Made by a program: the position numbers and the translations under genes
Shown: piece by piece, positions 23,861 to 33,262 of the stretch
How the letters are laid out: the number at the start of each line of letters is the position of its first letter
Position numbering within the stretch: the first letter of the stretch is position 1
Assembly: GCA_947456955.1 (NCBI GenBank)
Contig: CANGTQ010000002.1
Coordinates: 62,001 to 126,000, forward strand
DNA: 64,000 bases
Reading direction: 5' to 3'
Origin: Flavobacteriaceae bacterium
Lineage (GTDB): Bacteria > Bacteroidota > Bacteroidia > Flavobacteriales > Flavobacteriaceae
The notes under the pieces: model-generated
What the model was told of the DNA's origin: nothing
What the model saw: only the letters and a program-made list of their open reading frames with translations
Database searches by the model: none

Positions 23861-25627
23861 TTATTTAATAACTAATTTTCTTGAAGCAGTTTTTCCTTCT
23901 TCAGTAATGTTTACAAAGTAAACTCCAGTGTGTAAACTAGCAACATTGATTGCATTGTTAGAAGTTGTAGTGTTTAAAACTTGTTTTCCTAATACATCGA
24001 AAATAGCAACTGTTTTTTCAGCGTTTGCTGAAGTTTCGATGAACAATGTTCCGTTAGAAACAGGGTTTGGATACATTCTTAAACCGGCAATTGTATTTTG
24101 GTTAGTTCCCAATGTGCCATTAGTAACCTGATCCCATGTAGTTCCGATTCTTAATTCATCAACACTCATAGAAGGAGTCTCGGTTGTACTGTCTTGTCTT
24201 AACAAGAAAGTTGAAATTGATGCTAAATCTGTACCAGCAGCGGTTTGAGCATCTGTGATTGTTGCAGCTGGTTGAACACCGTTTATAGTAGGATTAACCC
24301 AAAGGTCTACACTGTCATCAGATGCAGCAGGGTTGAATGTGTAACCTACAACTACAAAATACGTTTGACCTGTTTGGTATGTAGTAGTATCAAATGTAGT
24401 ACTTGCACCAGTTGCAGTTCTAACTTCAATTCCAAGATTAAAGCTTGCGTCATCTATTCTTTTTGTCCATAAAGTTGCGCCAAGATTAGATGAACTTGAA
24501 CCCAACGCAGCAAAATAACCGCCATTAGCATCTGTAACACCCGCCATAGTGTTAATGTTCATTATAAATGAATAGTAAATTCTACCAGTTGTTGTAGGTG
24601 TAAAAGGAGAAGCGCAATCAATTCCGGCTCCATCAAAAATGGCATATCCAGTAGTACTAGGATTTAAACCAGAGTATGCTGGTAATAAATTTCCGCCTGC
24701 AACAATAATATTGTCACCTGTATTTACATTAGACCATTGTTGGCTTTGACCTAATGAGCTTGCTTCAGCATACGCAAATGGCTCGTAATAAGGTAATGCA
24801 CTTGCAGGTTTGCATTCTAAAGGAGCAACTGCAGTTGCATCATATGAACAAGAGCCTTTTGAGATGTTTAAAGTAAAACCAGTTCCTTCAGTAATACCAC
24901 TAACCACAATGTTTCCAGCCGGAACAGTAGCAGGATTATCTCCGCCAACAGTTCCTGACGAAGGGTTAAAAGTATATGCTCCAGCAGTACCGCCTGTGTA
25001 TGGTATTGTAACTGTATAAGTGTCAATTCCTAAAGTAATTCCGTTACAAGCAGCAGTAGGAGCAGAAAGCACTAAAGTACAAGAAGGGTTAAAATTAACA
25101 ACCTTAATATCATCAAGTCTAAATTGTAAAGCAGAAGTTGATGTAAAACGAATTGAAAGAGTAGTTGAAGATGGGATTCCAGAAGTAATGGTAGCTAAAG
25201 TCCAGTTAGTTCCCGATGGAGTATATGTAAGAGGTGTCCATGTAGTACCATTTGTACTTACTTCTACTGTTAATACATTTGTTACGGCAGTTGGAGTATT
25301 AACTCCAAACGAAAGTTGTAAACCAGAGGGGCTAACAGCCGAAGTGTTGATGCCATCAATTTGAATGAATTCAGCAATTGCATTGATTAACACATTACCG
25401 TTAGCAGAAGCACCCGAGTAGCCGCTTGAAGCACCGGTACTTCTGACATCGGCAGTTCCGGAATAAGCAATTGGAGTAGAGTTTTGAAAGGTTGCTGGAG
25501 CTGTTCCTGTGGCATATGTAGCAATAGCTGTATTTCCTGTTGGAGTTCCAAAATTTTCTGAGTAAATAGTTTGCCCGAAAGAGGTAAAACTAACTACTAG
25601 TAATAATAAAGAGTAAATTTTTTTCAT
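23861..25627 (-). CDS. T9SS-secreted protein with C-terminal sorting domain
   Basis: This 588-residue protein has a signal peptide (MKKIYSLLLLVVSFTSFGQ). Its first half is beta-rich (about 20-180), with choice-of-anchor-like segments. The middle (about 275-500) has PYYEPFAYAEASSLGQ and YSFIMNINTM, a domain common in Flavobacterium exoproteins. The type A sorting domain at about 515-588 reads MYPNPVSNGTLFIE, IFDVLGKQVL, GVYFVNITEEG and KLVIK. It should be exported and anchored at the cell surface or released. The specific activity is unknown. A TATATTTG box (25650-25657) lies upstream. Confidence 0.88.
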   Translation of the reverse strand: MKKIYSLLLLVVSFTSFGQTIYSENFGTPTGNTAIATYATGTAPATFQNSTPIAYSGTADVRSTGASSGYSGASANGNVLINAIAEFIQIDGINTSAVSPSGLQLSFGVNTPTAVTNVLTVEVSTNGTTWTPLTYTPSGTNWTLATITSGIPSSTTLSIRFTSTSALQFRLDDIKVVNFNPSCTLVLSAPTAACNGITLGIDTYTVTIPYTGGTAGAYTFNPSSGTVGGDNPATVPAGNIVVSGITEGTGFTLNISKGSCSYDATAVAPLECKPASALPYYEPFAYAEASSLGQSQQWSNVNTGDNIIVAGGNLLPAYSGLNPSTTGYAIFDGAGIDCASPFTPTTTGRIYYSFIMNINTMAGVTDANGGYFAALGSSSSNLGATLWTKRIDDASFNLGIEVRTATGASTTFDTTTYQTGQTYFVVVGYTFNPAASDDSVDLWVNPTINGVQPAATITDAQTAAGTDLASISTFLLRQDSTTETPSMSVDELRIGTTWDQVTNGTLGTNQNTIAGLRMYPNPVSNGTLFIETSANAEKTVAIFDVLGKQVLNTTTSNNAINVASLHTGVYFVNITEEGKTASRKLVIK

Positions 25628-25730
25628 TTTTTTAAATTTAATTAGCCAACAAATATAAGCACAAATTTTGGTTGCTAAAAAAAAGAATGTAAAAAAATGA
25701 TTAAATTTTAATTATTTTAAAGGAAGTAAA

Positions 25731-26039
25731 CTATCTGATAATTAGTTTTCTAGTGGCGGTTGTGTCTCCTTCTGTAATTTTTATGATGTAAACACCAGGC
25801 GGGATAGTTGCAATATTCAATTCGCGGGATGAAATAGTAGTTTGTAACACTTTTTTTCCAAGTACATCAAATATTGAGATTTCTTTATCTAAAGAAGTTT
25901 TTGAAGTAATGTAAATTTTTCCGCTACTAACAGGATTCGGATAAAAGCCAAGAACTTCACTAGGCTGCTTTCCTTCTTGGGCAAAGCCAACAAGTGAAAA
26001 CATAAGGAATAGGATTAATATAAAGTAATTTCTAGCCAT
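25731..26039 (-). CDS. Stand-alone T9SS sorting-domain mini-protein
   Basis: This 102-residue protein consists of a signal peptide (MARNYFILILFLMFSLVGFAQ), a linker of under ten residues (EGKQPSEVL) and a complete type A sorting domain (GFYPNPVSSGKIYI, IFDVLGKKVL, GVYIIKITEGD, RKLIIR). There is no cargo domain. The ATG at 26039 follows a TATATTTG box (26059-26066) by 19 bases, so it has its own promoter. It may be a remnant of a larger gene, or a small protein that occupies or tests the secretion route. Confidence 0.88.
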   Translation of the reverse strand: MARNYFILILFLMFSLVGFAQEGKQPSEVLGFYPNPVSSGKIYITSKTSLDKEISIFDVLGKKVLQTTISSRELNIATIPPGVYIIKITEGDTTATRKLIIR

Positions 26040-26091
26040 GACTTCAATTTGGTTGTTACAAATATATATAAAAAAATTTTCAAATAGTGTG

Positions 26092-26126
26092 CCAAAAAAA
26101 AATATCCCGAGTTTTTCGGGATATTT
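26092..26126 (-). terminator. Terminator after the beta-helix lipoprotein gene
   Basis: The perfect 10-base stem AATATCCCGA/TCGGGATATT (26101-26110 and 26116-26125) is followed on the minus strand by eight T. Confidence 0.9.
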
Positions 26127-26144
26127 TAACATTGAATTATATTT

Positions 26145-27269
26145 TTACAGATTTTTTATCCATGTTCCTGTTGTGAATGGAGCTGTATTGGCGCCTACTG
26201 CACTTGCATTTAAACTAAAAATAGAATCTATATTTGTAGTATCGCCACTTATACCATTTTTAGTTAAAGCTGTCAAGAAAGTAATACTTGCACTGTTTAT
26301 TTTTAAAGAGCCGTCTTGGAATTGACCCAATTGGTTTCTCAAGTCTACACCATATCCTGCATTAGTTACTTTAACATTAGTAATTATTCCTGCAGTTCCC
26401 TCTTTGAAGTTGAAAGCTGCTTTGTTTACATTTCCAGAACCAGTAATGGTAACATTTGAAACGGTTGGATTTGATCTAGGTGAACTATTAAATTCAACAG
26501 GTAAATTTGAACACTCGAAACCGAAATCACCATTTGAAGGTTGAATAATCCAAATGTTGCTTAATGTTCCTCTGTAACCTCTATCCCAGTCAATGTTGTC
26601 ATCTTCACATCCAAAAGCAGCTAAGTTAATTGCATTAACCGAACCACCAAAAAATTCAAACGCATCATCAGCTCCTTTGTAAGCTTGAAGATTTTCTAAA
26701 ATTGTACCAGTTCCTAATCCGAAGAATGAGAAAGCATTATATTCAGCAGTTCCACCAGTTATGGCAGCTCCAGCATACTCCACTCTAACATATTTAAGTG
26801 AACCAGAACTATCAGCATCATCAGTACCTCCATAAACTAAACCGCCAGCCTCAGCAATCTCTGTTCCACCAGCTACATTGATTCTAGCTTTACCATTTAA
26901 GATTAAACCACCCCATGCTCCAATTTGAGTTGATTGAGCTGTAAATACAATTGGAGAAGATGATGTTCCGTTTGCTATTATTTTTCCACCTTGTTCAACT
27001 TGTAAATAGTTAGAACCTAATGCTTGGTCAGCTGTAGTAACAGTAAAAGTTGTACCTGGTTGAATAGTAAGTGTAGCGCCTGATTTGACAACCACCACAC
27101 CTTTTAAGTTGTAATTTCCTGCAGGTACATTTAAATCTGAAATAATATTTCCTTGAAGTACTGAGCCTTCTAAGTTTGGAACGGTTGTTCCACTGGTTTC
27201 ATCAGATGAACATCCGATATTGAAAGTTAATGTTACTAAAGCAATTAATTTTAAGAAATTTGTTTTCAT
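26145..27269 (-). CDS. Surface lipoprotein with right-handed beta-helix-like repeats
   Basis: This 374-residue lipoprotein has the lipobox region FNIGCSSDE (Cys near residue 20); the acidic SSDE after Cys resembles a Bacteroidota surface-export signal. The rest is repetitive: VVVKSGATLTIQPGTTFTV near 60, then many short G/N-rich strands with ENLQAYKGADDAFEFFGGSV near 190 and FGCEDDNIDWDRGY, suggesting a parallel beta-helix. It lies 162 bases downstream of the TonB receptor gene, so the two probably form a surface binding/uptake pair. The ligand is unknown. A TACTTTTG box (27296-27303) gives it a possible own promoter. Confidence 0.75.
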   Translation of the reverse strand: MKTNFLKLIALVTLTFNIGCSSDETSGTTVPNLEGSVLQGNIISDLNVPAGNYNLKGVVVVKSGATLTIQPGTTFTVTTADQALGSNYLQVEQGGKIIANGTSSSPIVFTAQSTQIGAWGGLILNGKARINVAGGTEIAEAGGLVYGGTDDADSSGSLKYVRVEYAGAAITGGTAEYNAFSFFGLGTGTILENLQAYKGADDAFEFFGGSVNAINLAAFGCEDDNIDWDRGYRGTLSNIWIIQPSNGDFGFECSNLPVEFNSSPRSNPTVSNVTITGSGNVNKAAFNFKEGTAGIITNVKVTNAGYGVDLRNQLGQFQDGSLKINSASITFLTALTKNGISGDTTNIDSIFSLNASAVGANTAPFTTGTWIKNL

Positions 27270-27431
27270 GTTATTGTTAATTTAAATTATTTAGACAAAA
27301 GTAATTTCTGTATTTGCAAATCAGGTTAATCAAAGGTTATTTAACAGTTATCTATTAATGAAGTATTTGTAAACTAATTGTTATCTAAATAAAGAGAAGT
27401 AAAATTATCTCTTATTAAATAATTTCAATTT

Positions 27432-30218
27432 TTAAAACGTATAAGAGAATTCTAGTCCAATATTTACACCTTGTGTCAATCTGTTATTTATATTGCTAAA
27501 TTGACTTGGATTAGCAATAGGGCGTGTTGGATCTTGCGTAGCTAAAATTTCTGAATTCAGAATGTTTTTTACCGTTAAATTCAATTGGTATTTTTTAGAA
27601 AAAGTGTTTCTCCAAGTGAAGTCCAATATATCAATTGGTTTTTGTTTTATATCAGAAGCACCGTCTGTTCCTACTGCATAAATTCTGTCCGAGAATGTAT
27701 TGTAGATGAAAGAAACTTTCGATTCTACTTTTTCATTTTTAATTAGTTCATAAACAATATCAGCATTTATTATAAAATCTGATGCCCCTTGAAGCGATCT
27801 GTCGGTTGAAGTAATTCTTGGGAATTTGGCTTTGTCTGCTTTCTCTTCCGATTTCATAAATATTGTATTGATCCCGAAAGTAGTTCTTTTAGCAAAGAAT
27901 GTTTCTCCAAAAATTAAATCCAAACTAAAGTTTGACTCTAATTCAATACCATACAAATTGGCTTCTTCAAAATTTACATATTTGGTCAAAAACCCTGTTG
28001 AAGTTCCTTCTAATAATCTAGTAATTGGGTCTTGGATATGTTTTCCAAAAAGGGCAACTGCAACCATTGAAGTTTGATTTGGGAATAATTCATACTTTAA
28101 ATCAACATTATAATTTTGAGTATTTTTCAAATCCGGATTACCAATGCTGAAGTTTCCGTCACCATCTTGATATCTAAAAGGTAGAATTTCTCTAAATCTC
28201 GGTTTAGTTGAGGTTTTAGAAGCGGTAAAACGCATATTTGTTTTATCGTTTAATACATATTTTAAATTCAAAATTGGACTAAAATCAATTGGATCGTATA
28301 CTTTTATTTCAAAAGGTGAGTTAACAGTACTAGTTTCAGTTCTTGATTTCGTTTCTCTAAACATATATTCAAAACGAACGCCTAAATCAACTGTTAACTT
28401 TTCCCAATTTCTGTTGTAATTCAAAAACCCAGCATTAATAAATTGAGCAATTTTTACTTTATAAGTTGGGTCTGAAGTGCTGGCATAAAATAAACTTCCG
28501 TTATCAAAATTAGTATCAAAAAAAGCTTGTGGATTATTGGTGTCAATAGTCGTATCTGTTAAATTACCACCACCATTTACTCTGATTGTTCTATTAAAGA
28601 AATCATAATTGGTCATATCACCAGCATATCCAAAACGGATAATGTTTTTTGATTTTCCATCTACATCATTTCCAAATTTAATTTCATACTCTACTTTCCC
28701 GTTTACATTTAAATTATCTAATATCGAATAAAAACGGAATGGATTAGCACCATTAAAAGTTACAAAATCTGCATTTTCACCAACGCCTTCTGTTATTAAT
28801 GTTTTTCTATCAGGCATATTGTTTTTTCCAATTGTAGCTGCAATTCCATATTCTAGTGTATGCTTTTTCTCTTTGAAATAAAGTGTTCCCAATTGTTGAA
28901 TCCCAAAAGAGGTGTTTTCAATATATTTGGTATCTCTCAAAAAGAAAGGTCTGTCAATGGTAATAAAATCGGTGTTCTCTCCCTGAATTTCTTCAATGGT
29001 GCTCTCGGAATTCTGAATGTAAATAATATTAAAAAGAAAATTATAGCGACTTGTTTTTTTATAGTTTACACTTGCCAATGCCGATTTCTGAGTGAAATAT
29101 TTTGAATTAGAAAGTTCAAAGTTTTTAAATGCAGTTCCTTCAGAGTTTAAATTTCTTCTTTGTCCTGTTTGAGACAAATAATTATTACTGAAATTTACAT
29201 TGAATATATATCCTATCTTTCTGTCATTTGATAAATCGAATGAGTCAGAATTGGTAATGCTTGTTCCGATACTTAAAGGTGCTTTTGTAATTTCTGGCGA
29301 CCAAGAAGAGTTAAACATATCTTTTGATTCAGATGACGAAGCTTGATATCCCTGTGCAATATTTTCATTAAACACACTTGGAATAACTCGATTGTTTCCA
29401 GAATATCCAAAAAAGTCCGCTCCACCTTCGTTGCCGGATTTAAAATCTTTGAAACTACTAATAGAGTTAAAACCACCAGTCAAACTTACTTTGGTGTAGG
29501 GTTTAGAACTGATATCTTTAGTCCAAATATTTATTGCCGCACCGGCAAAATCATGATATAAGCCGGAATTAAATGTTTTAAAAACATCAATATTTCTAAC
29601 AATGTCAGTTGGAATGAAATTCAACGGAATTGTTTTTAAGTTAGGGTCTGACGGAATGAAATTCAGTCCGTTTATTTGAAGATAATTGTATCGGTCGTCC
29701 AATCCACGGATGAATATTCCTCGATCTGCTACTTTTGAAACGCCTGAAATTTTAGCAACCCCTTGCTCTACATTTGAAACTCCTTTTCTTTGCATTTCTT
29801 GTGTGCCAATACTTTGTTTGATTTCAACTGCATTTTTTTGTTCCATTAAAAGTGCAGATTCTTTTTCTCTACTTACCGTATTTTGAATAACAACATCTTT
29901 CAACTGATAGCTGCCTGAGCCTAAAGCCTTATTTATAGTGACAGTTTCTCCAGCCTTTACTTCAACTTTTTCCTCAATCGTTTCATAACCTAAAAAGCTA
30001 AATTGAATTGTATAGCTTCCGGCATCAACACTAATGGTATATTTTCCGGTTTCATCTGTTGTTACGCCAATGTTTGTTCCTTTTATGGATACATTTGCAA
30101 AAGGTAAACTTTCATTATTTAAATCTTTATCGGTTAAAGTTCCTGCAATAATTCCTTTGTTTTGAGCATAACTAAATACAGTAATAAATAAAAAAGCAAC
30201 AATTAATTTAAGTTTCAT
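27432..30218 (-). CDS. TonB-dependent outer membrane receptor
   Basis: This 928-residue protein has a signal peptide, a carboxypeptidase-regulatory-like domain (about 20-110: GTLTDKDLNNESLPFANV and FLGYETIEEKV), a plug domain (about 115-240: GVSNVEQGVAKISGVSKVADRGIFIRGL split over several strands) and a long barrel ending NIGLEFSYTF. Such receptors import large or scarce ligands using TonB energy. It heads the minus-strand cluster with the beta-helix lipoprotein and T9SS genes. It is divergent from a PhoB/PhoR-like two-component system, which suggests that system controls it (inference). Confidence 0.93.
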   Translation of the reverse strand: MKLKLIVAFLFITVFSYAQNKGIIAGTLTDKDLNNESLPFANVSIKGTNIGVTTDETGKYTISVDAGSYTIQFSFLGYETIEEKVEVKAGETVTINKALGSGSYQLKDVVIQNTVSREKESALLMEQKNAVEIKQSIGTQEMQRKGVSNVEQGVAKISGVSKVADRGIFIRGLDDRYNYLQINGLNFIPSDPNLKTIPLNFIPTDIVRNIDVFKTFNSGLYHDFAGAAINIWTKDISSKPYTKVSLTGGFNSISSFKDFKSGNEGGADFFGYSGNNRVIPSVFNENIAQGYQASSSESKDMFNSSWSPEITKAPLSIGTSITNSDSFDLSNDRKIGYIFNVNFSNNYLSQTGQRRNLNSEGTAFKNFELSNSKYFTQKSALASVNYKKTSRYNFLFNIIYIQNSESTIEEIQGENTDFITIDRPFFLRDTKYIENTSFGIQQLGTLYFKEKKHTLEYGIAATIGKNNMPDRKTLITEGVGENADFVTFNGANPFRFYSILDNLNVNGKVEYEIKFGNDVDGKSKNIIRFGYAGDMTNYDFFNRTIRVNGGGNLTDTTIDTNNPQAFFDTNFDNGSLFYASTSDPTYKVKIAQFINAGFLNYNRNWEKLTVDLGVRFEYMFRETKSRTETSTVNSPFEIKVYDPIDFSPILNLKYVLNDKTNMRFTASKTSTKPRFREILPFRYQDGDGNFSIGNPDLKNTQNYNVDLKYELFPNQTSMVAVALFGKHIQDPITRLLEGTSTGFLTKYVNFEEANLYGIELESNFSLDLIFGETFFAKRTTFGINTIFMKSEEKADKAKFPRITSTDRSLQGASDFIINADIVYELIKNEKVESKVSFIYNTFSDRIYAVGTDGASDIKQKPIDILDFTWRNTFSKKYQLNLTVKNILNSEILATQDPTRPIANPSQFSNINNRLTQGVNIGLEFSYTF

Positions 30219-30410
30219 TTTATCTTATTTAATTTTTGGTGCAAAGAAACCACTACAATGTAAAGGACACGTTACTTTAGTATTACCTTTTTGTATATTT
30301 ATTATTACCAAAATGTTAACAAATTAAATAACAGTTAAGTCCCGTTTAAAAAATCAATTCATTTTGTATTATCTTTACATTTACATCCACAAAAACAATT
30401 GTGTCCACTT

Positions 30411-31094
30411 ATGAAAAAAAAAGACATCAAGATTTTACTAGTAGATGATGAGCAGGATATCCTGGAAATAGTAGGATATAATCTTTCTCAAGAAGGGTAT
30501 CAAATTGTTACTGCTACCAACGGGAAAGAAGCTATTGCCAAAGCTAAAAAAGAGTTACCACAACTCATCATCATGGATGTGATGATGCCCGAAATGGACG
30601 GCATCGAAGCTTGTGAAAATATACGAAAATTGCCTGAATTGAGTAGCGTAATCATTACTTTTTTAACGGCACGAAGTGAGGATTATTCTCAAGTAGCTGG
30701 TTTTGACGCAGGAGCCGATGATTACATCACCAAACCCATCAAACCAAAATTATTAGTAAGTAAAGTTAAAGCATTACTTCGTCGCTTAAAAAGTGATGAA
30801 CATACTTCAGAAACACTCAATGTTGGCGGCATCGAAATAAATAGAGAAGAATATAAAATCATTAAAGACAATAAAGCAATTGTTCTGCCTCGTAAAGAGT
30901 TTGAACTATTCTATCTTTTAGCCTCAAAACCGGGAAAAGTTTTCAAACGTGAAGAAATTTTAGATAAAGTATGGGGTAATGAAGTCATCGTAGGAGGAAG
31001 AACTATAGATGTTCATATTAGAAAACTCCGCGAAAAAATTGGCGATGATTTATTTAAAACCATCAAAGGAGTTGGCTATAAATTAGAAGTGTAA
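30411..31094 (+). CDS. OmpR/PhoB-family response regulator
   Basis: This 227-residue regulator has a receiver domain (ILLVDDEQDILEIVGYNL; phospho-acceptor Asp56 in LIIMDVMMPEMDG; Lys in YITKPIKPKLL). It also has a C-terminal winged-helix DNA-binding domain (LPRKEFELFYLLASKPGKVF, then GGRTIDVHIRKLREKIG). The ATG at 30411 was chosen over an upstream TTG. It is directly followed by its sensor kinase gene with no gap, and is divergent from a TonB receptor gene. A TATCTTTA box at 30370-30377 is one mismatch from consensus. Confidence 0.93.
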   Translation: MKKKDIKILLVDDEQDILEIVGYNLSQEGYQIVTATNGKEAIAKAKKELPQLIIMDVMMPEMDGIEACENIRKLPELSSVIITFLTARSEDYSQVAGFDAGADDYITKPIKPKLLVSKVKALLRRLKSDEHTSETLNVGGIEINREEYKIIKDNKAIVLPRKEFELFYLLASKPGKVFKREEILDKVWGNEVIVGGRTIDVHIRKLREKIGDDLFKTIKGVGYKLEV

Positions 31095-32138
31095 ATGAAA
31101 ATTAAATTTAAGAAAACCTATACGTTTGCTTTAGTTTCTACATCCTATATTGCTGTTTTTTCTTCAGGTTTTCTTGCTATTTTGTTATGGTTTTTCCATG
31201 AATTTTCATTGTCAATTATACTTGTTTTTGCAGTCTCGATTGCTACATTTTCCTTTTTTGTTATCCAATATCGCGTTGAGCGATTTATATATAGAAGAGT
31301 TAAAAAAATCTACGACGATGTTTCACTTTTAGAATCTACGTCATTTCGAAGTCAGCCAATTACAACCGACATGGAAACCTTAACAAAACAGGTTAAAAAA
31401 TTCGCTACAGATAAAAAACTCGAAATCGAAACGCTTAAAGTGCGTGAAGAATACCGAAGAGAATTTCTTGGTAATATTTCTCACGAACTTAAAACCCCGT
31501 TGTTTACGGTACAAGGTTATTTATCAACTTTGCTGGATGGCGCCATGGATGACAAAAAAATACGAAAAAAATATTTGGAAAGAGCCGAAAAAGGAGTAGA
31601 AAGACTAGTATATATAGTGGAAGATTTGGACATGATTTCCAAACTCGAAATGGGCGATGTTAACCTCGAATTATCAAAGTTCAACATAATTGATTTGGTG
31701 CAAAGTGTTTTCGATTTACTCGAAATGGTTGCCGATAAAAAGAACATCATTCTTATGTTTGATAGAAAGTACAACAAAGCAATAAATGTTTTTGCTGATC
31801 AGGAAAAAATACAACAAGTGCTTTCAAATCTGATTATGAATTCTATAAAATACGGCAAAGAAAACGGAACAACCGAAGTAACAATTGAAGATCTAGTGGA
31901 TGATAAAATAATTGTGAGAATTAGAGATAACGGAGAAGGAATTGAAAAACAAAATATTCCGAGACTTTTTGAACGTTTCTTCAGAGTTGATAAAAGTGGC
32001 GCACGAAGTGAAGGCGGTTCTGGTCTTGGACTTTCCATTGTGAAACACATAATCGAAGCACACGGCGAGAAAATTTATGTAGAAAGTGAATTTGGGATTG
32101 GTTCTGAATTTTCATTCACGCTCGAAAAGCACGAATAA
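31095..32138 (+). CDS. PhoR-like sensor histidine kinase
   Basis: This 347-residue kinase has two N-terminal membrane helices (about 11-33 and 37-58) with almost no periplasmic loop, then a linker. The H-box is EFLGNISHELKTP with His130. The catalytic domain has VLSNLIMNSIKYGK (N-box), RDNGEGIEKQNIPRLFERFF and GGSGLGLSIVKHI. Lack of an extracellular sensor suggests it senses through the membrane or a partner, as PhoR does. The last 27 bases overlap the end of the convergent glycosyltransferase gene. Confidence 0.92.
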   Translation: MKIKFKKTYTFALVSTSYIAVFSSGFLAILLWFFHEFSLSIILVFAVSIATFSFFVIQYRVERFIYRRVKKIYDDVSLLESTSFRSQPITTDMETLTKQVKKFATDKKLEIETLKVREEYRREFLGNISHELKTPLFTVQGYLSTLLDGAMDDKKIRKKYLERAEKGVERLVYIVEDLDMISKLEMGDVNLELSKFNIIDLVQSVFDLLEMVADKKNIILMFDRKYNKAINVFADQEKIQQVLSNLIMNSIKYGKENGTTEVTIEDLVDDKIIVRIRDNGEGIEKQNIPRLFERFFRVDKSGARSEGGSGLGLSIVKHIIEAHGEKIYVESEFGIGSEFSFTLEKHE

Positions 32139-33176
32139 TTGTTTCCAGTCAATTTCATTTATAAGATGCGGCAAACCACCATATAGTGAAACTTCCGATA
32201 AATTTTTTATTACAAAATCATCTTGTTTTGCGTACGGAAGAAAGCCATTTCTTTTTAATTTTCTTGCCAAATGTTCCTGCTCAAATTGCCCCGGCGTTGG
32301 GATAAAGAATGCTTTTTTCTGCAATTTCGCCAAATCCATTACAGTAGTATAACCGGAACGACAGAGCACTATTTTACTTTCGTTAAAAGCGGTTTCAATT
32401 TCTGATGAAGTCATGAAATTATAATAACTCACATTTTCGTCTTGATTTGTTTTTTGTTCAGATTCAATTATGCCTTTGATGAAAAGTACTTTTCCATTGA
32501 ATGATTTAATTTCCTTACTAAGTTTCTGTTCCAAAAAAGTCCGCTGTGGTTCCGGCCCGGAAAGAATAACCATCAAATCATACTTAATTGGCAAATCCTT
32601 TTTCTCTAACCGGCTTAACGGGCCAAGATATTTTAGGTTTAGTGAGCTGTTTTTCAAGTGTCCAAGTTTCCCAGTCAGGTTTGGGTTTTCCTTTTTATCC
32701 GGAATCCAGCATTCGGTAAATTTTTTAATAAAATATTGGTGTAACTTGCTAGATATCCAAGTGGTTTTTCCAGACAAAACATTGAGTTGATGCGTCATGA
32801 AAACACTCGGAATCTTTTTACTGTAAACTCCTATACGATTATCCGAAATAATACCTTGTAAATCGAATTCGGCAATCCATTTTTTGACTATTTTCTTTTC
32901 TGCAAAAATAGCTTCAATCATTTTCGGGCTGTTCTTAATTAGTTTCCATTTAAAATCATCACCGTTTTTGGCATATTCAATTTCATAAGAAGGCAATTCC
33001 AACGATTGTAAGTGTGGAAATTCCTTTTGAAGCAGGTGCAAAGCCACACCATCGGAAGCAAGTACAGGTGTAAACCCGTTTTTTTCCAATTCGCGAATAA
33101 TAGGAATACATCGTGTAGCGTGACCTAAACCCCAATTTAACGGAGCGACAAGAATATTTTTTGCAGAATTTTTCAA
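32112..33176 (-). CDS. Glycosyltransferase, GT28/MurG-like
   Basis: This 354-residue soluble protein starts with APLNWGLGHATRCIPIIREL, the N-terminal glycine-rich loop of GT-B enzymes. Near residue 285 it has LCRSGYTTVMDLAKLQKKAFFIPTPGQFEQEHLA, the C-terminal UDP-sugar site of GT28. It probably makes a glycolipid or polysaccharide, but the acceptor is unknown. No in-frame ATG precedes the GLGH motif; the start is likely the TTG at 33176. Its 3' end overlaps the sensor kinase gene by 27 bases. Confidence 0.83.
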   Translation of the reverse strand: MKNSAKNILVAPLNWGLGHATRCIPIIRELEKNGFTPVLASDGVALHLLQKEFPHLQSLELPSYEIEYAKNGDDFKWKLIKNSPKMIEAIFAEKKIVKKWIAEFDLQGIISDNRIGVYSKKIPSVFMTHQLNVLSGKTTWISSKLHQYFIKKFTECWIPDKKENPNLTGKLGHLKNSSLNLKYLGPLSRLEKKDLPIKYDLMVILSGPEPQRTFLEQKLSKEIKSFNGKVLFIKGIIESEQKTNQDENVSYYNFMTSSEIETAFNESKIVLCRSGYTTVMDLAKLQKKAFFIPTPGQFEQEHLARKLKRNGFLPYAKQDDFVIKNLSEVSLYGGLPHLINEIDWKQLFVLFERE

Positions 33177-33262
33177 GTAATGAAATTACGGTTTTAACAT
33201 TGCAAAGTAAAAAAGATTTTGGATAGTTTATATTTCCTTAATTTTACCAGAAAATTAAGTTT

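Noticed and set aside
25020..25364. 114-codon plus-strand ORF
   Set aside because: It lies wholly inside the T9SS gene on the other strand and has no family-like features or start context.
27826..28077. Plus-strand ORF inside the TonB receptor gene
   Set aside because: Overlaps the conserved barrel region; no evidence of its own coding constraint.
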